A stretch of 9,462 nt of DNA. Source: Actinomycetota bacterium. GTDB taxonomy: Bacteria; Actinomycetota; Acidimicrobiia; Acidimicrobiales; BP-101. Location: positions 1 through 9,462 of the forward strand of contig JAUTXA010000100.1 in NCBI GenBank assembly GCA_030838265.1, written 5' to 3'. The notes below the pieces were generated by a model. It saw only the letters and a list, made by a program, of their open reading frames with translations. It had not been told where the DNA came from and did no database searches. The translations under genes and the position numbers were made by a program. This document shows, one piece after another, positions 1 through 6,319 of the stretch (positions within the stretch are counted from its first letter, which is position 1; every line of letters starts with the position of its first letter).

Positions 1-2602
1 GTCGCTGCTGGCCACCGCCGCCATTCACCACGGCCTCACCACGGCTGGCCTGCGCACCCAGGCCAACCTCGTCGTGGTGGCCGATGATGCCCGCGACGTC
101 CATCACGTCGCCACCCTCCTCGGCTACGGCGCTGACCTCATCTGCCCCCGGCTCGCCCTCGAGACGGTGGCGGCCGAGGCCGACGCGTCCGACGACAACT
201 CGGCCCTCATCAGCCCCGAGGCCCAGGACCACTATCAAGCGGCCATCGAGGACGGGGTCCTCAAGATCCTCTCGAAGATGGGCATCTGCACGGTCGACTC
301 GTATCGGGGCGCCCAGATCTTCGAGGCCGTTGGGCTCGGTCCCGAGGTCATCGACCTCTGCTTCGAGGGCACGCCGTCGGTCATCGGCGGCATCGGATGG
401 GATGCCCTCGGCGAGGACGTGCTCACCAACCACGCCGCCGCCCGCCTCGAGAACCCGGGGTACTACCGCGACCTCAAGCGCGGCGGCGAGTACCACAGCC
501 ACAACAAGGACGTGGTGGAAGCCCTCAACAACATGAACGCCGCCCACCTGCTTCAGCGGGCCATCAGGGCCGGCAGCGACGACGCCTACGACCAGTTCGC
601 CCGCCTGGTGGACGAGCGCCCGCCCGTCGAGGTGCGCGACCTCCTCGAGCTGGTGCCGGCCGCGGCACCGCTTGCCCTCGACGAGATCGAGCCCGCGGCC
701 GAGATCGCCAAGCGCTTCTCGACGGGTGCGATGTCCCACGGGTCGCTGTCGGCCGAGGCCCACGAGACCCTCGCCGCGGCCATGAACATCATCGGGGGCA
801 GGTCGAACTGCGGCGAGGGCGGCGAGGACCCCTACCGCTACCGCACCCGCGGCCAGTCACCCGAGGAGGGCTACGACAAGAACAGCAAGATCAAGCAGAT
901 CGCGTCGGGCCGTTTCGGGGTGACGCCGGAGTACTGCGCCTTTGCCGATGAGCTGCAGATCAAGATGGCTCAGGGCTCGAAGCCGGGCGAGGGAGGCCAG
1001 CTCCCTGGCCACAAGGTGACCGACGAGATCGCCCGCCTCCGTCACACCCAGCCCGGCGTGACGTTGATCTCGCCGCCGCCTCACCACGACATCTACTCGA
1101 TCGAGGACTTGGCTCAGCTCATCTTCGACCTGAAGCAGGTCAACAGCTACGCCGACGTGTCCGTGAAGTTGGTGGCCGAGGAGGGCGTGGGCACCATTGC
1201 CGCCGGTGTGGTGAAGGCGCTGGCCGACGTCGTTCAGATCAGCGGCAGCAACGGCGGCACCGGCGCGTCACCTCTCTCCTCCATCAAGCACGCCGGCATG
1301 CCGTGGGAGCTCGGCCTGGCCGAGGCCCAGACCGTCCTCATCGAGAACGGCCTACGCGACCGGGTCCGGCTGCGGGTCGACGGCGGCTTCATGACGGGGA
1401 GGGACGTGGTCATCGCCGCCCTGCTCGGGGCCGACGAGTACTCGTTCGGGACGGCGGCCATGATCGCCGAGGGCTGCATCATGCTGCGGGCCTGCCACCG
1501 CGACACCTGCACGACCGGCATCGCCACCCAACGCAAGAACCTGCGGGCCAAGTTCACCGGCACCCCCGAAGGCGTCGCCGCCTACCTCCTGTTCGTGGCC
1601 GGCGACGTGCGCCGTCACTTGGCGCGCCTCGGCTACCGGAGCCTCGACGACGCCATCGGCCGCGTCGAGTCCTTGCAGGCCCGCGCCATGGGCGACCCGC
1701 GGGCCGACAGCTTCGATGTCTCCCCCCTGATCCAGCCTCCGGACCCTGACTTGGGCGAGGCGGAGCGGCGCTTCGTGGCCAGCGTCCCTCTGCAACGCCC
1801 TCGCTCCGCCCTCGGCGACCAGCTCATGAATGAGGCCTTCCACGCCGTGTGGGACGGCGACGAGATCGAGCTCGCCTACCCCATCGCCAACGGCGACCGC
1901 ACCATCGGCGCCGCCCTGGGTGGGGCCATCGCCCTCGAGTGGGGCGAGCGCGCCCCGCGCGGAACCGCGATGGTGCGCTTCGACGGCGAGGCGGGCCAGA
2001 GCTTCGGCGCCTTCCTGACCCACGGCATCGAGCTCGAGCTGGTGGGCGAAGCCAACGACTACGTGGGCAAGGCCATGTCGGGGGGCCGCATCGTGGTGCG
2101 CCCGCCGGCCAACGACGCCGGCGACCCTGTGCTGGCCGGCAACACCTGTCTCTACGGCGCCACCGGCGGGAGCCTCTTCGTAGCCGGGTCGGTCGGCGAG
2201 CGCTTCGGGGTGCGCAACTCCGGTGCCACCGCCGTGGTCGAGGGCGCCGGTGACCATCTCTGCGAGTACATGACCGGTGGCACCGTCGTGGTGCTCGGTC
2301 CCGTGGGCTACAACGTCGGGGCCGGCATGACGGGTGGCGACGCCTTCATCTGGGATCCGCACGCCGGCCTCAACGCCCGCCTCAACAGCTCACTGGTCGA
2401 AGCCGTCCGGCCCGAGGCCGAGGATCTCGTCGAGCTGCGGTGGCTGGTCGAGCGTCACCTCGAGCTCACCCACTCGGCGCGGGCTCAGGCCATGCTCGAC
2501 GAGTGGACGACGGCCATCGACCAGGTCTGGCACGTGGTGCCTCTCGACCGGGTCCGCCGCATCGAGACGCAACAGGCCGGGCGGGTCGGCGCCGCCGTCT
2601 GA
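1..2602 (+). CDS. gltB: Glutamate synthase large subunit, 3' part (5' end outside window)
   Basis: The reading frame is open from the left edge (first whole codon at base 2) to TGA at 2600-2602, giving 866 residues. Glutamate synthase turns 2-oxoglutarate and glutamine into two glutamates; the large subunit makes ammonia from glutamine and channels it to the FMN site. Fragment residues 1 to about 60 (LRTQANLVVVADDARDVHH, GYGADLICP) are the end of the central domain. The FMN-binding synthase domain follows, with KPGEGGQLPGHKV from residue 327 and SGSNGGTGASP at 414-424. The 3Fe-4S cysteines are at 492, 498 and 503, with the family spacing C-x5-C-x4-C. The C-terminal GXGXG beta-helix domain includes MTGGTVVVLG near 757 and GYNVGAGMTGG after it. 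The N-terminal glutaminase domain with the catalytic Cys1 lies upstream of the window. No key residue is missing in the visible part. The next gene is not gltD, the usual partner. Identification is firm. Confidence 0.97.
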   Translation, partial: SLLATAAIHHGLTTAGLRTQANLVVVADDARDVHHVATLLGYGADLICPRLALETVAAEADASDDNSALISPEAQDHYQAAIEDGVLKILSKMGICTVDSYRGAQIFEAVGLGPEVIDLCFEGTPSVIGGIGWDALGEDVLTNHAAARLENPGYYRDLKRGGEYHSHNKDVVEALNNMNAAHLLQRAIRAGSDDAYDQFARLVDERPPVEVRDLLELVPAAAPLALDEIEPAAEIAKRFSTGAMSHGSLSAEAHETLAAAMNIIGGRSNCGEGGEDPYRYRTRGQSPEEGYDKNSKIKQIASGRFGVTPEYCAFADELQIKMAQGSKPGEGGQLPGHKVTDEIARLRHTQPGVTLISPPPHHDIYSIEDLAQLIFDLKQVNSYADVSVKLVAEEGVGTIAAGVVKALADVVQISGSNGGTGASPLSSIKHAGMPWELGLAEAQTVLIENGLRDRVRLRVDGGFMTGRDVVIAALLGADEYSFGTAAMIAEGCIMLRACHRDTCTTGIATQRKNLRAKFTGTPEGVAAYLLFVAGDVRRHLARLGYRSLDDAIGRVESLQARAMGDPRADSFDVSPLIQPPDPDLGEAERRFVASVPLQRPRSALGDQLMNEAFHAVWDGDEIELAYPIANGDRTIGAALGGAIALEWGERAPRGTAMVRFDGEAGQSFGAFLTHGIELELVGEANDYVGKAMSGGRIVVRPPANDAGDPVLAGNTCLYGATGGSLFVAGSVGERFGVRNSGATAVVEGAGDHLCEYMTGGTVVVLGPVGYNVGAGMTGGDAFIWDPHAGLNARLNSSLVEAVRPEAEDLVELRWLVERHLELTHSARAQAMLDEWTTAIDQVWHVVPLDRVRRIETQQAGRVGAAV

Positions 2603-2633
2603 CCAGAACCGCCGTGGCCCGCGTCGGCCTCGG

Positions 2634-2645
2634 TAGCCTGGCCCG
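2634..2645 (+). promoter_or_regulatory. Candidate leaderless promoter for the DUF4190 gene
   Basis: TAGCCT at 2634-2639 matches the actinobacterial -10 form TAnnnT and lies exactly 6 bases before the GTG at 2646. That spacing would start transcription at or next to the start codon. No Shine-Dalgarno sequence is visible, which fits a leaderless message, and I see no good -35 hexamer. If real, the small gene is transcribed independently of gltB despite the 43-bp gap. Confidence 0.45.
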
Positions 2646-3077
2646 GTGAGCGACCAGCCGCCGGACCAACCTCCCCCGCCGCCTCCCGGTTGGGGTGACC
2701 AGCCGCCTCCGCCGCCGCCTCCGCAGTGGGGTCAGCAGCCGCCGCCCCAGCAGTGGGGACAGCCGCAGGGATACAGCCCCTACCCGAACTACGGGGGCTA
2801 CGCCCCGCCCAAGACCGACGGCACGGCTGTCACCGCCCTCGTCTTGTCCATCGTCTCGTTCGTGGCCTGCCCCGTGATCCCCGCCATCGTGGCGCTCGTC
2901 CTGGCCAGCTCGGCCGAGCGGAACATCGCGGCCTCGAACGGCGCCCTGACGGGCGAGAGCCTGACCAAGGCGGCCCGGATCATCTCCTGGATCCATCTAG
3001 GACTGATCGCCGTGGTGATCGTGCTCGTCGTCATCATCGCGGCCCTCGGATCGGCCAACTCGAGCTCCGGCTACTGA
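2646..3077 (+). CDS. Proline-rich DUF4190 domain membrane protein
   Basis: The gene encodes 143 residues starting at GTG. Residues 1 to about 56 form a low-complexity head rich in Pro, Gln, Gly and Tyr, with repeated PPPPP and QWGQ/QWG units. A DUF4190-type core follows: a hydrophobic segment at about 62-87 (ALVLSIVSFVACPVIPAIVA), a short loop with AERNIAASNG, a GESLTKAARIISW stretch, and a second hydrophobic helix at about 114-135. The predicted topology is two membrane spans with the proline-rich head probably in the cytoplasm. Proteins of this design are common in actinobacteria, often near cell-envelope or division functions, but the domain has no defined activity. The gene starts 43 bp after gltB and its stop overlaps the stop of the convergent GntR gene. 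The start is chosen from the TAnnnT-N6-GTG arrangement and because the head begins MSDQPP, as in many relatives. The domain call is good; the function is unknown. Confidence 0.85.
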   Translation: MSDQPPDQPPPPPPGWGDQPPPPPPPQWGQQPPPQQWGQPQGYSPYPNYGGYAPPKTDGTAVTALVLSIVSFVACPVIPAIVALVLASSAERNIAASNGALTGESLTKAARIISWIHLGLIAVVIVLVVIIAALGSANSSSGY

Positions 3078-3847
3078 GCGCGCTTCCGGCGCCTTCCCTG
3101 GGCCTTGCCCTGGGTCTCGTCGACCAGGCGGACGCCGGTGGGGGCCATCGACGGATCGACGTTCGGTAGGTCGACCACGAACTCGGTCCGCAGGGCCGGG
3201 AAGATGTGCTCCGAGAAGAGCACGGCCTTTCCGTCGACGTCCTCGGTGATCCGCTCGCAGCGCAGGACGGGCGAACCCACGGCGATCTCGAGCAGCTCGG
3301 CGTCGGCCGACGAGGCGGCGGCCGCCCCGATCGACTGCACAGCCCGTCCGACCCGCACCGGCAGCAGCTCGTAGAACGACGACCGCTCGACCTCGGCGCG
3401 CGACAGCTCCTCGCCCAGCTGCTCCGGAACCCACACGGTGACTCGGGCGAAAGGCTCACCGTCGGCCAGGTTGAGGCGGCGCACCCGCAAGACGGTGTCG
3501 CAGCCCAGGACCGCCTTGGCCCGCGCCGGCGCTCTGATGAAGCCGAAGTCGAGAACCCGGCGCTCGGCCACCACGCCGGACTCCGCGAGTTGGGACTCGA
3601 TGGTGCCGAGCCGACCGAGCGACTGGCGGAGGGGATCGCCCGCCGCGAACCAGCCGAACCCTTGGCGCGAGTCGACCAGCCCCTCGGCGCGCAGCCACTC
3701 GAGCGCCTTGCGGACCGTGACTCGACTGGCGTCATAGGCTGCCGACAGCTCCGACTCACTCGGCAACGTGCGCCCGGCCGCGAACTCCCTCGACTCGATC
3801 CGCCGACGCAGGTCGTCGGCGATGGTCCGGTAGCGCAGCTCTCTCAC
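3071..3847 (-). CDS. GntR family (HutC-type) transcriptional regulator with UTRA domain
   Basis: The 258-residue protein starts at GTG (3845-3847) and ends at TAG (3071-3073). Residues 4-70 are a GntR winged helix: LRYRTIADDLRRRIE, then AGRTLPSESELSAAYDASRVTVRKALEWLRAEGLV, then a wing with SRQGFGWF. Residues about 80-225 fit a UTRA effector domain (VLRVRRLNLADGEPFARVTVWVP, YELL, LRCERI, LFSEHIFPALRTEFVVDL). The tail is basic (GRRRKRAQ). Members bind palindromic operators as dimers and respond to small acids, sugars or other metabolites; the ligand cannot be read from this sequence. The frame stays open upstream to 4024, but that extension runs into the aconitase coding sequence and lacks family similarity, so the GTG is preferred. 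No Shine-Dalgarno sequence is visible. The gene is divergent from aconitase across 49 bp holding a palindrome, which suggests autoregulation and control of aconitase. It overlaps the DUF4190 gene by 7 bp at the 3' end. Confidence 0.9.
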   Translation of the reverse strand: MRELRYRTIADDLRRRIESREFAAGRTLPSESELSAAYDASRVTVRKALEWLRAEGLVDSRQGFGWFAAGDPLRQSLGRLGTIESQLAESGVVAERRVLDFGFIRAPARAKAVLGCDTVLRVRRLNLADGEPFARVTVWVPEQLGEELSRAEVERSSFYELLPVRVGRAVQSIGAAAASSADAELLEIAVGSPVLRCERITEDVDGKAVLFSEHIFPALRTEFVVDLPNVDPSMAPTGVRLVDETQGKAQGRRRKRAQ

Positions 3848-3850
3848 TTG

Positions 3851-3868
3851 TCTTATACTTGTATCAGA
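3851..3868. promoter_or_regulatory. Candidate GntR operator in the gntR/aconitase divergent gap
   Basis: TCTTATACTTGTATCAGA is an 18-bp imperfect palindrome of the form TCTnATACnnGTATnAGA, with seven of nine arm positions paired around the central TT. Its centre, ATACTTGTAT, is the kind of short symmetric element GntR proteins bind. The same stretch has a direct repeat, ACTTGT, at 3846-3851 and 3857-3862, spaced 11 bp. It stands out as AT-rich in GC-rich DNA, ends 4 bp from the regulator's GTG and contains a -10-like hexamer facing aconitase. Binding here could repress both genes. This is an inference from symmetry and position. Confidence 0.55.
3854..3859 (+). promoter_or_regulatory. Candidate -10 element for the aconitase gene
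   Basis: TATACT differs from the TATAAT consensus at one base and lies 37 bases before the aconitase ATG. This would leave an untranslated leader of about 30 bases that includes the ribosome site. I find no convincing -35 hexamer at 16-18 bp, so an activator or an extended contact may be needed. On the opposite strand TATAAG (3852-3857) could serve the GntR gene but lies only 4 bases from its GTG. Confidence 0.4.
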
Positions 3869-3885
3869 TCGAGATCGTCGAACAC

Positions 3886-3890
3886 AGGAG
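3886..3890 (+). promoter_or_regulatory. Ribosome binding site of the aconitase gene
   Basis: AGGAG is followed by 6 bases and then the ATG at 3897. It is the clearest Shine-Dalgarno sequence in the window and fixes the aconitase start. The DUF4190, HAD/PlsC and LysR genes show no comparable site. Confidence 0.75.
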
Positions 3891-3896
3891 CCCATC

Positions 3897-6161
3897 ATGG
3901 CCGTGACCGCCAGCACCCCCCTCGAGCTCATCGACGACGTGTACGGCCGGTTGAGCGAACGAGTGGCCATCGGCCGCGAGCGCCTAGGCCGTCCCCTCAC
4001 CCTGGCCGAGAAGATCCTCTTCAACCACCTGTCCGACCCGCAGGGCCAGGGCCTCGAGCGGGGCCGGAGCTACAGCGAGCTCTACCCCGACCGGGTGGCG
4101 ATGCAGGACGCCACCGCCCAGATGGCGCTGCTCCAGTTCATGACCGCCGGCCTCGACACGACTGCGGTGCCGTCCACCGTCCATTGCGACCACCTCATCC
4201 AGGCCCACGACGGCGCCGCCGTCGACCTCCTCGCCGCCGAGTCGACCAACCGCGAGGTCTATGACTTCCTCCGCACCGTCTCGGCCAAGTACGGCCTGGG
4301 ATTCTGGAAGCCGGGCTCGGGCATCATCCACCAGGTCGTGCTCGAGCAATACGCCTTCCCCGGCGGCATGATGATCGGCACCGACAGCCACACCCCCAAC
4401 GCCGGCGGCCTCGGCATGGTCGCCATCGGTGTCGGTGGGGCCGACGCCGTCGACGTCATGGTGGGCGGCACCTTCGGGGTGCGGTGGCCCAAGCTCATCG
4501 GCGTCCACATCACCGGCGAGCTGTCGGGCTGGCTGGCTCCCAAGGACATCATCCTCGAGGTGGCCCGGGTCCTCACCGTGGCCGGTGGCACCGGCGCCAT
4601 CATCGAGTACTTCGGCCCCGGCACCGAGACCATCTCGGCCACCGGTCGGGCGACGGTCTGCAACATGGGAGCCGAGATCGGGGCCACCACGTCGCTGTTC
4701 CCCTTCGACGACCACGGCGTGATGTACATGAAGTCGACCGGCCGCGAGGCCATTGCCGACCGGGCCCAGAACGTGATGGCCGACCTGCGCCCCGACGACG
4801 AGGTGGTGGCCGACCCGTCCCGCTTCTTCGACGAGGTCATCGAGATCGACCTGTCGTCGCTCGAGCCCCAGATCAACGGCCCCCACTCCCCCGACCGGGC
4901 CCACAAGGTCAGTGTGATCGGGGCCGCGGCCAAGGAGAACGGCTGGCCCACCAAGATCAGCTCGGCGCTGGTCGGGTCGTGCACCAACTCGTCCTACGAG
5001 GACATCACCCGCGCCGCCTCGATCGCCCGTCAGGCCGCGGCCGAGGGTCTGCGGGTGAAGACCCCGCTGCTCGTGACCCCGGGCTCGGAGCGGGTGCGGG
5101 CCACCATCGAGCGCGACGGCCTGCTCGCCGACCTCGAAGCCATCGGCGCCACCGTGCTGGCCAACGCCTGCGGACCGTGCATCGGCCAGTGGAAGCGCGA
5201 CGACGTCAAGGAAGGCGACGTCAACGTCATCATCAACTCCTACAACCGCAACTTCCCGAAGCGGAACGACGGCCTGGCCTCGACGCTGGCCTTTGTCACC
5301 TCACCCGAGATCGTCATGGCCTACGCCCTGGCCGGCACCCTCGAGTACAACCCGCTGACCGACGCCATCGACGGCGTCCGGCTGGCGGTGCCCGTGGGCG
5401 AGGAGCTGCCCGGCAAGGGCTTCGAGTCGGGCGAGGAGGGCTTCCTGGCCCCGCCCGACGACCGCTCCGGCGTCGAGGTCGTCGTCGACCCCAAGAGCGA
5501 TCGGCTCCAGCTGCTCGAGCCCTTCTCGGCGTGGGACGGCAGTGACTACATCGACCTGCCCATCCTCTTGAAGGCCCAGGGCAAGTGCACCACTGATCAC
5601 ATCTCGGCCGCCGGGCCGTGGCTCAAGTACCGCGGCCACCTCGAGAACATCTCGGGCAACCTCTTCCTCGGGGCGGTCAACGCCTTTTCTGATGAGACCG
5701 GCACCGGCCGGTGCCCCGTCCACGGCACCATCGAGTCGCTGCCCGAGGCCGCTCGTCACTGCCGCGAGGCGGGACAGCCTTGGGTGGCCATCGCCGATGA
5801 GAACTACGGCGAGGGCTCGTCCCGCGAGCACGCGGCCATGGAGCCTCGGTTCATGAACGGCAAGGCCGTCATCGCCCGCTCCTTCGCCCGCATCGCCGAG
5901 ACCAACCTGAAGAAGCAGGGCATGCTCGCCCTCACCTTCAGCGACCCCTCGACCTATGACCGCATCGGCGTCGACGACCGCATCTCGATCCTCGGCCTCG
6001 CCGATCTGGCCCCCGACGTCCCCGTCACCTGCCGCATCACTCACGCCGACGGCACAGCCGAGGACTTCGAGACCACCCACACCATGTCGCCCGAGCACAT
6101 CGAGTGGTTCCATGCCGGCAGCGCCCTCAACGTCATCCGCCAAAAGCGCGCCGCCTCCTAA
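3897..6161 (+). CDS. acn: Aconitate hydratase, mitochondrial-type
   Basis: The 754-residue enzyme interconverts citrate and isocitrate through cis-aconitate in the TCA cycle, in the cytoplasm, using a 4Fe-4S cluster. Domain order is the classic 1-2-3-linker-4. Visible active-site elements are HCDH at 96-99, GTDSHTPNAGGLG from 161 (D163, S164, H165), the cluster cysteines C362 (GSCTNSSYED) and C425/C428 (ACGPCIGQW), NRNFPKRND from 450, and in the swivelling domain YGEGSSREHAAMEPR from 637 with S641/S642/R643. All cluster ligands are present. The length and the sequence in these blocks match the mitochondrial ACO2-like family (about 750-780 residues) rather than the roughly 900-residue AcnA/IRP1 type of Mycobacterium, Corynebacterium and Streptomyces. 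The start is set by AGGAG 6 bases upstream. The divergent GntR gene is the likely local regulator. A C-rich tract and a long hairpin follow the TAA. Function is certain; the subfamily call rests on length and motif context. Confidence 0.97.
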   Translation: MAVTASTPLELIDDVYGRLSERVAIGRERLGRPLTLAEKILFNHLSDPQGQGLERGRSYSELYPDRVAMQDATAQMALLQFMTAGLDTTAVPSTVHCDHLIQAHDGAAVDLLAAESTNREVYDFLRTVSAKYGLGFWKPGSGIIHQVVLEQYAFPGGMMIGTDSHTPNAGGLGMVAIGVGGADAVDVMVGGTFGVRWPKLIGVHITGELSGWLAPKDIILEVARVLTVAGGTGAIIEYFGPGTETISATGRATVCNMGAEIGATTSLFPFDDHGVMYMKSTGREAIADRAQNVMADLRPDDEVVADPSRFFDEVIEIDLSSLEPQINGPHSPDRAHKVSVIGAAAKENGWPTKISSALVGSCTNSSYEDITRAASIARQAAAEGLRVKTPLLVTPGSERVRATIERDGLLADLEAIGATVLANACGPCIGQWKRDDVKEGDVNVIINSYNRNFPKRNDGLASTLAFVTSPEIVMAYALAGTLEYNPLTDAIDGVRLAVPVGEELPGKGFESGEEGFLAPPDDRSGVEVVVDPKSDRLQLLEPFSAWDGSDYIDLPILLKAQGKCTTDHISAAGPWLKYRGHLENISGNLFLGAVNAFSDETGTGRCPVHGTIESLPEAARHCREAGQPWVAIADENYGEGSSREHAAMEPRFMNGKAVIARSFARIAETNLKKQGMLALTFSDPSTYDRIGVDDRISILGLADLAPDVPVTCRITHADGTAEDFETTHTMSPEHIEWFHAGSALNVIRQKRAAS

Positions 6162-6220
6162 CCCACTCCCCCCACCCCCCACACCCCCGCACCCACACCC
6201 CCACGCCCCCACACCTCTTC
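6162..6220 (+). other. C-rich, G-poor tract after aconitase (candidate rut site; G-run strand opposite)
   Basis: The first 59 bases after the aconitase stop contain only two G (6189 and 6205) and seven runs of three or more C. In the aconitase transcript this is an unstructured C-over-G bubble, the known signature of a Rho utilisation site. Read on the minus strand it is seven G-runs with short spacers, which meets the usual four-run G-quadruplex pattern. Either role is inferred from composition. It could also be neutral low-complexity sequence, since it lies between two convergent genes. Confidence 0.5.
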
Positions 6221-6222
6221 TT

Positions 6223-6277
6223 TGCTAACTGGGCCGGAAAACGTCTCATTCTGAGACGTTTTCCGGCCCAGTTAGCA
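6223..6277. repeat. Perfect 26-bp inverted repeat with 3-nt loop, probable bidirectional terminator or palindromic element
   Basis: The arms at 6223-6248 and 6252-6277 are exactly complementary over 26 bp around the loop TTC. The left arm starts TGCTAACTGGGCCGG and ends ACGTCTCA. Beyond a small internal loop the stem can continue (CTTC 6217-6220 with GAAG 6279-6282). It lies between two convergent genes, the usual place for a shared terminator, and would fold in transcripts of either strand. No U-tract follows on either strand, so it would be a U-less hairpin terminator of the kind described in actinobacteria. The long perfect stem is unusual for a plain terminator, so a dispersed palindromic repeat is the alternative. 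Confidence 0.75.
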
Positions 6278-6285
6278 CGAAGGGG

Positions 6286-6319
6286 AGGGCTGCGGCTCGG
6301 AGCGCGAGCGGTCAGCCCT
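6286..6319 (-). terminator. Candidate hairpin across the stop codon of the HAD/PlsC gene
   Basis: AGGGCTG (6286-6292) pairs with CAGCCCT (6313-6319), and inside it GCTCG (6295-6299) pairs with CGAGC (6305-6309), leaving a short internal loop and a 5-nt apex. The stem includes the TGA of the minus-strand gene. No U-tract follows. It could slow or end transcription ahead of the longer palindrome, but in GC-rich DNA such hairpins also arise by chance. Confidence 0.3.

Noticed and set aside
1352..2362. Long minus-strand open frame inside gltB (336 codons)
   Set aside because: It is the antisense of conserved glutamate synthase sequence, is rich in Gly, Ala, His, Val and Asp as expected of GC-rich shadows, and shows no domain.
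2646..2820. Proline/glutamine codon repeats at the start of the DUF4190 gene as a possible DNA tandem repeat
   Set aside because: The units are irregular in length and sequence at the DNA level. They are explained by a proline-rich protein head common in this family.
3848..4024. N-terminal extension of the GntR gene by up to 59 codons
   Set aside because: It would run through the aconitase ribosome site and into the aconitase coding sequence, and the added residues lack the GntR family pattern. The conserved protein begins at the GTG at 3847.
3984..4904. Minus-strand open frame (306 codons) opposite aconitase
   Set aside because: It lies wholly inside conserved aconitase coding sequence, has no recognisable motif and reflects GC-rich codon bias.
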